Positions 8,215-17,422 of a stretch of 64,000 bases of DNA are shown here, piece after piece. The position numbers and the translations under genes are program-made. Source of the DNA: an uncultured Bacteroides sp. (GTDB taxonomy: Bacteria > Bacteroidota > Bacteroidia > Bacteroidales > Bacteroidaceae); contig CAUEFX010000005.1 in assembly GCA_958477465.1 (NCBI GenBank), positions 66,223-130,222 on the forward strand, written 5' to 3'. Positions within the stretch are counted from its first letter, which is position 1. Each line of letters starts with the position of its first letter. A model generated the notes under the pieces. It worked only from the letters and a program-made list of their open reading frames with translations, was not told the origin of the DNA and made no database searches.

Positions 8215-9111
8215 TTATTTTACTTTCAGCCTGTCGAATCCTTCTCCGTATACTCCGATTACCGAACTTTGAGAGATAAACGCATTCGGGTCGATATCTT
8301 TCACCAACCGGAATATCTCTACCGACTGGCGCTTATAGGCAAGCACTACGAGTACTTTTACATTGTGCTTGCTATACCACCCCATACCGTCGAGTACGGT
8401 CACTCCGCGATGTGTCTCTTTGGTAATGCGATCGGCAATCTTTTCATACTCTTTGGAAAAGATGAAGAACTGTACGGACTGGCGTGCGCTGTTTACGATA
8501 TAATCCAGCACGAAGCCGATGATAAACAGGGTTACAAAGCCGAATATCACTCTTCGCCAGTCGTTGAAGATGAAATAACAAGAACTGATGATGATGACAT
8601 CACATATCATAATCATACGGCCTAAAGTGACATCTTTGTATTTGTTGATAATGGCGGCAATGATATCCGTGCCACCGGTACTTCCGTTGCAGTTGAACAC
8701 TACACCTAAACCTATACCACACATGGCAGCTCCTATCAGACAGGCCATGAAGTCTTGTCCTTCACCCAATATTTTGGGAGGCACCCCGTCTGCTCCGTTC
8801 ACCAGCAATTGCAGAAACCACAAAAAGAAGGTGAGCATGAAAATGGCATACGTGGTCTTGATGCTGAACTTCGGACCAAGTATTTTGATGGCAAATGTCA
8901 TCAGTACGGCATTGATGATGAAATACGACCACTGGATGGGAAATCCGGTGGAGTAATAGATAATGGCACCAATACCGGTCGTTCCTCCGGTAGTAATCTG
9001 ATACGGGATCAGAAAAGCAGCCCAACCGAGAGCATAACTGAATAATCCGAGTGTGATGAAGATGTAGTCCCGGGCTTCCCGCATCACTTCAGCTTTTGTA
9101 GGTTTATGCAT
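8215..9111 (-). CDS. YitT family membrane protein (DUF2179)
   Basis: This 298-residue inner-membrane protein has five or six hydrophobic helices in the first 200 residues. It carries the glycine-rich block YQITTGGTTGIGAIIYY and NCNGSTGGTDIIAAIINKY, both typical of the YitT family. A soluble C-terminal DUF2179 domain follows (GVTVLDGMGWYSKHNVKVLVV, then DPNAFISQSSVIGVYGEGF). The transported substrate is unknown; some relatives are annotated as transporters without proof. It lies 12 bases behind leuS and is almost certainly cotranscribed with it. Confidence 0.85.
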   Translation of the reverse strand: MHKPTKAEVMREARDYIFITLGLFSYALGWAAFLIPYQITTGGTTGIGAIIYYSTGFPIQWSYFIINAVLMTFAIKILGPKFSIKTTYAIFMLTFFLWFLQLLVNGADGVPPKILGEGQDFMACLIGAAMCGIGLGVVFNCNGSTGGTDIIAAIINKYKDVTLGRMIMICDVIIISSCYFIFNDWRRVIFGFVTLFIIGFVLDYIVNSARQSVQFFIFSKEYEKIADRITKETHRGVTVLDGMGWYSKHNVKVLVVLAYKRQSVEIFRLVKDIDPNAFISQSSVIGVYGEGFDRLKVK

Positions 9112-9123
9112 ACAGATTCTATT

Positions 9124-11958
9124 TTAAATCACAACGTTTACAATTTTTTTCGGCACCACGATCACCTTTTTCGGTGTCTTGCCTTCTGTCCATTTCAGGG
9201 AGCGTTCATCGGCCAATACGGCAGCCTGAATGGCATCGCTGGCGGCATCTGCCGGAAACTCCATGTTGAAACGTGCTTTACCGTTGAAGGAGATGGTATA
9301 ATTGACCACATCTTCTTTCAGGTATTCTTCATTGAAAGCAGGCCATTGTGCGTCACAAACGGAAGTGGTATGCCCTAATGAATTCCACAACTCTTCGCAT
9401 ACGTGCGGTGCAAAAGGTGCAAGAGTAACAATCAGCTGCTCCAATATCTCTTTCTTGCTGCATTTCAGTGTGGAGAGTTCGTTGACACAAATCATGAATG
9501 CGCTGACCGAAGTATTGTAAGAGAACTGCTCGATGTCTCCGGTCACTTTCTTTATCAGTTTGTGTAGGGATTTCAATTCGTCTTTTGTAGCCGGTTCGTC
9601 TGTTACGGTATATTCTCCGTTGCGGTTGTAGAACAGCGACCAGAACTTACGGATAAAGCGGTGTACACCGTCGATACCGTTTGTGTCCCAAGGTTTGGAT
9701 TGTTCTACCGGACCGAGGAACATTTCATACATACGAAGGGTATCGGCACCGTATTTTTCAACGATCATATCCGGATTGACAACATTGAACATCGATTTAC
9801 TCATCTTCTCTACTGCCCAGCCGCAGATGTATTTTCCATCTTCGAGGACGAATTCGGCAGTCTTGTATTCGGGACGCCATGCCTTGAATGCCTCTAAGTC
9901 CAAAATATCATTGGATACGATGTTCACATCTACGTGGATAGGAGTAACATCATACTTGTCTTTCAAATTCAATGAAACGAATGTGTTCGTGTCCTTGATA
10001 CGGTATACAAAGTTACTGCGGCCCTGAATCATACCTTGGTTTACTAACTTCTGGAATGGTTCTTCCACAACAGATACATTGATATCGTGCAGGAATTTAT
10101 TCCAAAAACGAGAGTAGATCAAGTGTCCGGTAGCATGTTCCGTACCACCTACGTAAAGATCTACATTTCTCCAGTATTGGTCTTTTTTCGGATCAACCAG
10201 CGCCTGATGATTGCGTGGATCCATATAGCGCAGGTAATAAGCGGAAGATCCGGCGAATCCCGGCATCGTATTCAACTCCAACGGGAATATGGTCACGTTG
10301 TCGATTTTCTCATTCTCTACGATACAATTGTTTACCGTATCCCAAGCCCATTTGGTAGCGTGTCCCAATGGCGGCTCTCCTGTCTCGGTAGGCAGGAATT
10401 TGCTGACTTCGGGAAGTTCCAGTGGCAGACAGCTTTCGTCAATTGTATAGGGCATTCCGTCTTTGTAGTAAACGGGGAATGGCTCCCCCCAATAACGTTG
10501 GCGCGAGAAGATGGCGTCACGTAGGCGATAGTTCACCTTTACGCGTCCCAAATTGTGTTCTTTTACATATATTTTGGTTGCTGCAATAGCTTCCTTGATA
10601 GTCAGTCCGTTCAGAGAAAGGTCACAGTAAGGAGTTGCGCCCGGACGTGGAGAGTTGCATACGATACCTTCTTTAGCATCGAAGCTCTCTTCGCTGACAT
10701 CACAGCCTTCTACCAACGGACGGATCTCCAGGCCGAAATGTTTGGCGAATGCATAGTCGCGACTGTCATGAGCGGGTACTGCCATGATGGCTCCCGTTCC
10801 GTAGCCGGCCAATACATAATCACTGATCCAGATGGGCACAGCCTCACCCGTGAATGGGTTGATTGCATACGAACCGCTGAATACACCCGTGACACTGCGG
10901 TCGGAGATACGTTCGCGTTCCGTACGTTTCTTGGTACGTTCGAGGTAAGCGTCTACTTCCGCTTTCTGTCCGGCAGTGGTCAGTTGTGACACCAGTTCGC
11001 TTTCGGGAGCCAACACCATGAAGGTAACTCCGAACATCGTGTCGGCACGTGTGGTAAAAATGGTGAATTCGATGTCACTGTCTTTTACTTTGAATTGCAC
11101 TTCGGCACCTTCCGAACGTCCTATCCAGTTTCTTTGAGTCTCTTTCAGGGAATCTGTCCAATCTATGGTATCCAATCCGTCGAGCAGACGTTGTGCATAG
11201 GCCGATACGCGCAGACACCACTGGCGCATCTTCTTCTGAACAACGGGGAATCCGCCGCGCTCGCTGACTCCGTCCACTACTTCGTCATTAGCCAGTACCG
11301 TTCCCAATTCGGCACACCAGTTAACCATTGTTTCGCCCAAATAAGCGATACGGTAGTTCATCAGGATTTCCTGCTTTTCCTTTTCGTTTTTGGCGTTCCA
11401 TTCGTCGGCCGTAAAGCTGAGCTCTTCACTGCAAGCCACATTCATGCCTTCCGTACCGGTGGTTTCGAAAGCACTGATCAGTTCTTCGATCGGGCGGGCC
11501 TGTTGTTCATCGTTACAGTAATAGCTGTTGAACATCTTGATGAACGCCCACTGTGTCCAATGGTAATATTCCGGGTCACACGTACGTATTTCGCGGTTCC
11601 AGTCGAAAGAGAACCCTATTTTATCGAGTTGTTCGCGATAGCGTTCAATATTCTTGACAGTGGTAATTGCAGGGTGCTGTCCGGTTTGGATGGCATATTG
11701 TTCGGCAGGAAGTCCGTATGCGTCATATCCCATCGGATTCAGAACATTGAAACCTTGCAGTCGTTTGTAGCGGGCATAAATGTCCGAAGCAATGTATCCT
11801 AACGGATGTCCTACATGCAGACCGGCTCCCGACGGGTAGGGGAACATGTTGAGTACATAGAATTTTTGTTTCGATTCATCTTCTTTCACCTGGTAGGTCT
11901 GGTGGTCTACCCACTGCTTCTGCCACTTTTTTTCAATATCCCTGAAATTATATTCCAT
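9124..11958 (-). CDS. leuS: Leucyl-tRNA synthetase
   Basis: This 944-residue class I aminoacyl-tRNA synthetase charges tRNA-Leu. The HIGH-type motif appears as PYPSGAGLHVGHPLGY near residues 40-55 and the KMSKS loop as EKMSKSMFN near 718. Between them lies a full CP1 editing insert with a threonine-rich segment (FTIFTTRADTMFGVTF) that removes mischarged amino acids. The C-terminal anticodon-binding domain is intact. Length is slightly above the bacterial norm because of inserts common in Bacteroidetes. It is the first gene of the leuS-yitT unit. Confidence 0.97.
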   Translation of the reverse strand: MEYNFRDIEKKWQKQWVDHQTYQVKEDESKQKFYVLNMFPYPSGAGLHVGHPLGYIASDIYARYKRLQGFNVLNPMGYDAYGLPAEQYAIQTGQHPAITTVKNIERYREQLDKIGFSFDWNREIRTCDPEYYHWTQWAFIKMFNSYYCNDEQQARPIEELISAFETTGTEGMNVACSEELSFTADEWNAKNEKEKQEILMNYRIAYLGETMVNWCAELGTVLANDEVVDGVSERGGFPVVQKKMRQWCLRVSAYAQRLLDGLDTIDWTDSLKETQRNWIGRSEGAEVQFKVKDSDIEFTIFTTRADTMFGVTFMVLAPESELVSQLTTAGQKAEVDAYLERTKKRTERERISDRSVTGVFSGSYAINPFTGEAVPIWISDYVLAGYGTGAIMAVPAHDSRDYAFAKHFGLEIRPLVEGCDVSEESFDAKEGIVCNSPRPGATPYCDLSLNGLTIKEAIAATKIYVKEHNLGRVKVNYRLRDAIFSRQRYWGEPFPVYYKDGMPYTIDESCLPLELPEVSKFLPTETGEPPLGHATKWAWDTVNNCIVENEKIDNVTIFPLELNTMPGFAGSSAYYLRYMDPRNHQALVDPKKDQYWRNVDLYVGGTEHATGHLIYSRFWNKFLHDINVSVVEEPFQKLVNQGMIQGRSNFVYRIKDTNTFVSLNLKDKYDVTPIHVDVNIVSNDILDLEAFKAWRPEYKTAEFVLEDGKYICGWAVEKMSKSMFNVVNPDMIVEKYGADTLRMYEMFLGPVEQSKPWDTNGIDGVHRFIRKFWSLFYNRNGEYTVTDEPATKDELKSLHKLIKKVTGDIEQFSYNTSVSAFMICVNELSTLKCSKKEILEQLIVTLAPFAPHVCEELWNSLGHTTSVCDAQWPAFNEEYLKEDVVNYTISFNGKARFNMEFPADAASDAIQAAVLADERSLKWTEGKTPKKVIVVPKKIVNVVI

Positions 11959-12014
11959 AACGATAATCCTTTTGTTTAGAGTGATTTATTATGTATATGT
12001 TATTAATTAGGGAA

Positions 12015-12022
12015 CAAATTTA
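12015..12022 (-). promoter_or_regulatory. Putative -7 box of leuS
   Basis: The minus strand reads TAAATTTG, 57 bases upstream of the leuS start. A CAAA at 12035 is too close to be a -33 element. The 11959-12266 gap otherwise holds no recognisable gene. Confidence 0.4.
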
Positions 12023-12238
12023 CGTGATTTGTCTCAAACTACCTAATATTTGTTTGGGTATTCCTAAGAGGCCTGTCAGTTTGCTTGTAGAGCATATGGG
12101 AGGGGAAGTCAAAACCGAGATGAACTCTCTGAAATGACAGAACAGGATACATCACTTCGTCTGATTATATGTTAGGTTTTATTGAAATTCAATCTGAAAT
12201 ATCTCGTTATGAACCGGTATATTTTGTATAATTCCCTA

Positions 12239-12246
12239 TATCTTTG
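12239..12246 (+). promoter_or_regulatory. -7 box of the EamA gene
   Basis: TATCTTTG matches TAnnTTTG, 21 bases before the ATG at 12267. Confidence 0.55.
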
Positions 12247-12266
12247 CGGCATTATTAAAAACAAAT

Positions 12267-13145
12267 ATGAAACTGAAGCACGGTTACTACCATCTGATTG
12301 CCATACTGACAGTCGCTATCTGGGGATTGACTTTTATTGCGACGAAAGTATTGATTAATCATGGCCTTACTCCTCAGGAAATATTCCTCTATCGTTTTCT
12401 AATTGCCTATGTGGGCATTTGGATTATATCTCCCAAACGCCTGTGGGCTGCAAAACTGAAAGATGAACTTTGGATGGTTGCAGGCGGTATTTTCGGCGGT
12501 TCACTCTATTTCTTTACGGAAAACACTGCTTTGGGAATTACACAGGCATCGAATGTCGCCTTTATTATTTGCACGGCTCCCCTGTTGACTACCATTCTAT
12601 CTTTGCTCTTCTATAATAAAAGTGAGAAAGCTACCAAAGGACTGTTTTACGGGTCATTGTTGGCGCTGATAGGGGTCGGCTTGATCGTTTTTAATGGAAG
12701 TGTGGTGCTGAAACTTTCTCCTGTGGGAGATTTGCTGACTTTGCTCGCCGCTTTGTCATGGGCCTTTTACAGTTTGGTTATAAAGAGGATGACGGGGCGT
12801 TATCCTACCGTATTTATCACCCGTAAGATATTCTTTTATGGTGTGCTGACTATTTTGCCAGCCTTTCTTCTTCGGCCGTTGCAACCGGATTTCGGTATAC
12901 TTCTGCAGCCTGTGGTATTATCCAATCTTCTGTTTCTGGCAGTATTGGCCTCTTTGGTCTGCTATGTCCTCTGGAATGTGGTGTTGAAGCAATTGGGGAC
13001 GGTGAAGGCTTCCAATTATATCTATCTGAATCCGTTGGTGACGATGTTGGCTTCGGTAGCCATTCTTCGTGAGCAAATTACTTGGATCACCTTGATGGGA
13101 GCGGCCTGTATCATCTTTGGAGTTTATCTGGCAGAGAGGAAATAG
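12267..13145 (+). CDS. EamA/DMT-family transporter
   Basis: This 292-residue integral membrane protein has ten predicted helices arranged as two EamA repeats: residues 1-140, with WGLTFIATKVLINHGLTPQE, and 150-292, with LLAALSWAFYSLVIKRM. Members of the drug/metabolite transporter superfamily usually export small metabolites or amino acids, and the substrate is not predictable here. It is a single-gene unit with its own promoter, convergent with the PUL regulator. Confidence 0.88.
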   Translation: MKLKHGYYHLIAILTVAIWGLTFIATKVLINHGLTPQEIFLYRFLIAYVGIWIISPKRLWAAKLKDELWMVAGGIFGGSLYFFTENTALGITQASNVAFIICTAPLLTTILSLLFYNKSEKATKGLFYGSLLALIGVGLIVFNGSVVLKLSPVGDLLTLLAALSWAFYSLVIKRMTGRYPTVFITRKIFFYGVLTILPAFLLRPLQPDFGILLQPVVLSNLLFLAVLASLVCYVLWNVVLKQLGTVKASNYIYLNPLVTMLASVAILREQITWITLMGAACIIFGVYLAERK

Positions 13146-13164
13146 GATAAATCGGGCTATGTTA

Positions 13165-16100
13165 TTAAAAAAGCCCCTCTTTCGCTCCGAAAATGTGAGT
13201 CTTCCTATAAGTTTGAGGACTTTCGTTATACATGTTTTTAAAGCATTTACTGTAATAAGCGATAGAACTAAACCCTACGCTATCGGCAATCTCACTAATA
13301 TTTAAAGCTGTATTTTCTACAAGTAAGATTGCACTTCGTTTTAATCGAGTGTTAAGTATTAAGTTATTAGGTGTCTGTCCGGTTATTGCTTTTATTTTAT
13401 TGAACAAATTAGTTCTGGCCATTCCCATTTCTTGAGCAAAAGAATTAATTGTGAAATCCGGATTACTGATATTGTTTTCTATAATTTCCATTGCTTTTTC
13501 CAGTATATTTTTATCAATGTCATTACTGGCAAGTGATTGTATATTCACGATTTCATTTGATTGTTTGAATTTTTCTTGCAACAGTTTTCTGCTTTTAATC
13601 AGATTGTTACAACGGGCAACAAGTAAATTGATATTGAATGGTTTTAATATATAATCATCGGCTCCGGTTTGATAACCTTCCATGGTGTATTTTATAGAGA
13701 TATTGGCCGTCAAAAGTACAATCGGAATGTGACAGGTGTTATAGTCGTTCTTTAATTTCTTGCATAGCTGTATACCGGAAAGTTCAGGCATAATAACATC
13801 ACTTAAAATGATATCCGGAATCTCTTTTTGCGCAAGTAGCAAACCCTCTTTTCCATTCGATGCAGTTAATAAGTTATAAGAGTTGGCAAATACATTGCAG
13901 AGCAGGTTTCTGATATCATCATTATCTTCGACGATAAGCATTGTCGATTCGTGATTGTTCTCTGATATTGCATTATGCCAGTCAGATTCTGTATGGATCA
14001 TGCTTATTGATTCAGGATCTATTATTTGGTTACATTCATTTTTGTCATCTTTTATTTTATCTTTAGAAAAGTGGGCATAACCCAATTTTAAATAAATTGA
14101 AAATCTGCTTCCCTGTTCAGGTATACTCTTCATTACAATTTTCCCATGGTGCAGTTCTATGATAGCCTTGCTTAAAGCCAATCCGATACCGGTTCCTGTT
14201 GCTTCCGGATGGGTGAGATTGTTGGATGCCTGGTAAAAATATTCGAATATGTTTTGCTGGTCTTCTTTATTGATGCCACATCCGTTATCTTCTACACCGA
14301 AAACAACATAGTCTTCTTCTATGTTGATGAAAATTTTGATGATTCCGTAATCTTTGGTATATTTAAAGGCATTAGACAACAAATTGTTAACGACTTTCTG
14401 CATGTGTTTACTATCATACCATACATCCAGTTCATTTATCTTTTTCGTGAAAATGAACTCAATATTCCGTTTGTCTGCATAAGGTTTGAAAAGCAGATAG
14501 TTTTCGTATAAGAAATTGATAATATTATTCTTCGACACAGCGATTTTGAGCTGTTTGCTTTCTTGCTTTCTAAAATCCAGCAATTCGGAAATAAGTTGTT
14601 TTAGCTGTAGACTGTTTTTGTAGATATTCAAGATTCTGCGATAATTGTCGGGTACTTGCTGGTCTGGAGATTGCAATAGCAGCTCAATCTCACCAATGAT
14701 GAGAGTTAGTGGAGTTTTGAATTCATGAGAGATATTAGTGAAAAAGCTAAGTTTAAACTGAGTTTTTTCCTCATTATCCTGTAGCCGCTTCTTCTCATAT
14801 TTAATGATTTGCTTTAGTTTGGTCCTTGCTTTGTGAGAATGCGACAGGTAAAAAATGACTGATGTGATAATCATTATATAAATAAGGATGGCCAAAGGGC
14901 TTTTATAGAATGGGGGCAGAATTTCTATTTCAATGCTTGTCTGCTCGGCCGAAGGATGGGTAATTCCCTCTTTTGAGGATAATATGAGGGTATATTTGCC
15001 TGCCGGTAGATTGGAATAGGTGATAGAGTTGAATCGGTTGGTATTAATCCACTCGTCGGAATATCCTTTCAGACAATAATAGATATCTTGCTGTTGCTGC
15101 GTGTAATTCAGAGTCGTGAATTGAATGCTGAAAACACTTTGGCTGGCATTTAGTGTGATTTGTCCGGTGTAGTATAATGCTTTAGTCAGAATTCCTGTTC
15201 GATCACCGACATGAACTTCTTTGTTATTGACAAGCAGGCGGTAGGGAATAATTTTTTTATCTTCTTGTTTGATTTTGTTTTCCTGTTTAAAAGACAATAA
15301 ACCGTTGATGCTTCCAAGAAAAATCTCGTTGTCTCTTGTTTTACATAATGAATATTCATTAAAGCCGGTAACAGGCAGTCCGGTAGCACTGGAGCAGTTA
15401 ATGATTTCTTTACTTTTCGTATTGAACAGAGAATAGCCTTGATTGTTTAATATAAGCATTTTTCCGGCTTCAAGTTCGGTTATACCGTATATGCAGTCAC
15501 TTTGCAAGCCATCTTTTTGTGACACGAACTTTTCAAATTTCTGCTCTTCTCTATTGAATCTGTAGAGGCCGTTTCCCCAAGTTGCCAGCCAAAGCTCTTT
15601 CTGGCTATCTTCAAAAATGTAAACTGTGACGTTGTGCCTGTTAGGGGAGGACGATTTGTCTTCATCAAAGAATTTCGTTAAAGAGTGACTGTTCAGATTA
15701 TAGGAATACAAAAACTCTCCTGTCACAATCCATAAGGTAGATGAGTGGTCAATGAACAAATCTGTTGCATAGGCAATCCCTTCTGTTTGGGAATCTCTTT
15801 GAAAGAGTTGTTGGAATTGGTTTGTTTTGGGATCGAACAGGCAGACACCCGAATAAGTTGAGATAAAGAGTTTTTCTTTGTATGGAATTATATCTGAGAT
15901 GATATTGGATGGTAGGGAATTCGAATCTTTTTCATTGTGGTAGAAACGTGTCATTTTATTATTCTTGAGTTCAAGTTTGTTTAATCCGTCACGCGTACCT
16001 ATCCATAAAATATGATTGTGTTCATCCAGGTAGAGACTTTTAACTTTATTGTTGGACAAACTGTTCTTATTTTTTTCTTGTTTGTACCAGGTGAATTTTT

Positions 16101-17190
16101 TGTTTTTTCTGTCAAAATAGTTAACTCCACCTCCTTCTGTCGCTATCCAAAGGTTTCCGGAGATATCTTCAATCATTTTTCCGATTACCGGGAAACTCAA
16201 ACCTTTTTCTTCCGTAGACGAATTTTTGTATAAGGTGTATATCTGACAGGCGGGATTGAAGTAGTTGACTCCACCAAAATATGATCCGATCCAGATATTA
16301 CCTTGATTATCATTAGTAATACACGTTATTGAAGAATGATTGAGACTTCCCGGTTTCTCATCGGCCTCATATAAGGTGAATTGGCCGGTATTCATATTGA
16401 GTTTGTTCAATCCGGCTGATGTGGCTATCCAAAGGTCACCTTTATCATCCTCACAGCAACTGCGTACATTGTTTGAAGCGATTGTATTGCTGTCTTGCCT
16501 ATAAATATGTTTTAATGTGTTTTCTTTGTAACAGTAGAGACCGTCTTCCATCGTACAGACCCATATATTTTTTTGAGAGTCCTGATAGATTTCGGTCACC
16601 TCACTTGGTATCTGTATCTCTTTCGTATGCTCACCTGATAGGATAATTAGCCCATGTTGCTTAGTACCAATCCATAGATCGTTATTGATAAAGCTCAATA
16701 CATTAATTTTTATATGCGGGTTATCCAATTCATAATAGAGTGACGATTTCCCGTTTTCGTAAGATAGGATTTTGTTGTTGGTTGCAATATAGAGTCTGTC
16801 GTGATATGTGATGGTAGATACGTTATCATGAATCAAAGTAGAGAACTGTTCTTTCTCTAAATTGAATGCAGATATGCCTTGCGAACCTTGAATATAGATT
16901 TCTCCGTGATGATTGCCACATATCTTTTGAATACTGTTGTAGAGCAGACTGTTTAAATTGTCCTCTTCCGATTTGTAAATTGTAACGGTTGTTCCGTTAT
17001 ATAGGTTCAAGCCTTCTCTGGTGCCGATCCATATAAATCCTCGCTCGTCCTGATAAATAGAAGTAACGGTATGATGTGAAAGCCCGTTTTCTATTTTTAA
17101 ACTGCTGAAGAATATATTCTGTTCTTGGGCATATAAATGGTGAGTCAGAAAAATCAGAAATACAAAAAATATAGAAAATGTTTTTCTCAT
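13165..17190 (-). CDS. Hybrid two-component system sensor/regulator (HTCS) of the GH95 PUL
   Basis: This 1341-residue one-protein signalling system starts at the ATG at 17190, which gives a signal peptide ending HHLYAQ; a longer in-frame start at 17217 overlaps the -7 box. The periplasmic part is a two-propeller sensor with repeated GNIWIGSYFGGVNYF-type blades, then a Y_Y_Y domain near residues 690-770. One membrane helix (IYIMIITSVIFYLS) follows. The cytoplasmic part has a HisKA box (NISHEFKTPLTL), an HATPase (NNLLSNAFKYT, VEDNGCGI), a receiver with phospho-acceptor Asp in DIILSDVIMPELSG, and an AraC-type HTH. It should activate the divergent GH95-susCD genes on binding a glycan breakdown product. 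Confidence 0.93.
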   Translation of the reverse strand: MRKTFSIFFVFLIFLTHHLYAQEQNIFFSSLKIENGLSHHTVTSIYQDERGFIWIGTREGLNLYNGTTVTIYKSEEDNLNSLLYNSIQKICGNHHGEIYIQGSQGISAFNLEKEQFSTLIHDNVSTITYHDRLYIATNNKILSYENGKSSLYYELDNPHIKINVLSFINNDLWIGTKQHGLIILSGEHTKEIQIPSEVTEIYQDSQKNIWVCTMEDGLYCYKENTLKHIYRQDSNTIASNNVRSCCEDDKGDLWIATSAGLNKLNMNTGQFTLYEADEKPGSLNHSSITCITNDNQGNIWIGSYFGGVNYFNPACQIYTLYKNSSTEEKGLSFPVIGKMIEDISGNLWIATEGGGVNYFDRKNKKFTWYKQEKNKNSLSNNKVKSLYLDEHNHILWIGTRDGLNKLELKNNKMTRFYHNEKDSNSLPSNIISDIIPYKEKLFISTYSGVCLFDPKTNQFQQLFQRDSQTEGIAYATDLFIDHSSTLWIVTGEFLYSYNLNSHSLTKFFDEDKSSSPNRHNVTVYIFEDSQKELWLATWGNGLYRFNREEQKFEKFVSQKDGLQSDCIYGITELEAGKMLILNNQGYSLFNTKSKEIINCSSATGLPVTGFNEYSLCKTRDNEIFLGSINGLLSFKQENKIKQEDKKIIPYRLLVNNKEVHVGDRTGILTKALYYTGQITLNASQSVFSIQFTTLNYTQQQQDIYYCLKGYSDEWINTNRFNSITYSNLPAGKYTLILSSKEGITHPSAEQTSIEIEILPPFYKSPLAILIYIMIITSVIFYLSHSHKARTKLKQIIKYEKKRLQDNEEKTQFKLSFFTNISHEFKTPLTLIIGEIELLLQSPDQQVPDNYRRILNIYKNSLQLKQLISELLDFRKQESKQLKIAVSKNNIINFLYENYLLFKPYADKRNIEFIFTKKINELDVWYDSKHMQKVVNNLLSNAFKYTKDYGIIKIFINIEEDYVVFGVEDNGCGINKEDQQNIFEYFYQASNNLTHPEATGTGIGLALSKAIIELHHGKIVMKSIPEQGSRFSIYLKLGYAHFSKDKIKDDKNECNQIIDPESISMIHTESDWHNAISENNHESTMLIVEDNDDIRNLLCNVFANSYNLLTASNGKEGLLLAQKEIPDIILSDVIMPELSGIQLCKKLKNDYNTCHIPIVLLTANISIKYTMEGYQTGADDYILKPFNINLLVARCNNLIKSRKLLQEKFKQSNEIVNIQSLASNDIDKNILEKAMEIIENNISNPDFTINSFAQEMGMARTNLFNKIKAITGQTPNNLILNTRLKRSAILLVENTALNISEIADSVGFSSIAYYSKCFKNMYNESPQTYRKTHIFGAKEGLF

Positions 17191-17214
17191 GATAGCATGT
17201 CGATGGTTGGTATG

Positions 17215-17222
17215 CAAATTTA
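17215..17222 (-). promoter_or_regulatory. -7 box of the HTCS gene
   Basis: The minus strand reads TAAATTTG with an ATTG about 20 bases upstream at the -33 position (plus-strand CAAT at 17243-17246). It lies 24 bases before the chosen start. Confidence 0.5.
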
Positions 17223-17280
17223 AATCTTTTGTTGTTTTAGTGCAATAGGAGATTGAATCTATCTTTTTCTTTGTTTTGTA

Positions 17281-17307
17281 AAATAGTCCATTTCTTTTGT
17301 ACTATTT
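17281..17307. promoter_or_regulatory. Operator-like inverted repeat in the PUL intergenic region
   Basis: AAATAGTCCA (17281-17290) and TGTACTATTT (17298-17307) are inverted copies with one mismatch and a 7-base spacer. Related half-sites recur at 17354 and 17370. Confidence 0.5.
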
Positions 17308-17353
17308 TGCAAATTCCTTTTTTTTACAAAGCCAGATCATAGTAAAAACAATA

Positions 17354-17379
17354 TGAACTATTCTTAAAGTGGTCTATTT
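17354..17379 (+). promoter_or_regulatory. Direct-repeat activator site upstream of GH95
   Basis: TGAACTATTC (17354-17363) and TGGTCTATTT (17370-17379) are direct repeats spaced by 16 bases. They end 10 bases before the -7 box TACTTTTG, where an activator would replace a weak -33 element. HTCS proteins are known to bind such repeats upstream of their PUL. Confidence 0.5.
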
Positions 17380-17389
17380 ACCCTTCGTT

Positions 17390-17397
17390 TACTTTTG
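17390..17397 (+). promoter_or_regulatory. -7 box of the GH95-susCD operon
   Basis: TACTTTTG lies 25 bases before the ATG at 17423. No -33 TTTG is present, as expected for an activator-dependent promoter. Confidence 0.55.
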
Positions 17398-17422
17398 CCA
17401 TCGAATAATAAAAGTCAATGGT

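Noticed and set aside
11959..12266. Hidden gene between leuS and the EamA gene
   Set aside because: Only short frames without family match; the gap is explained by two divergent promoters.
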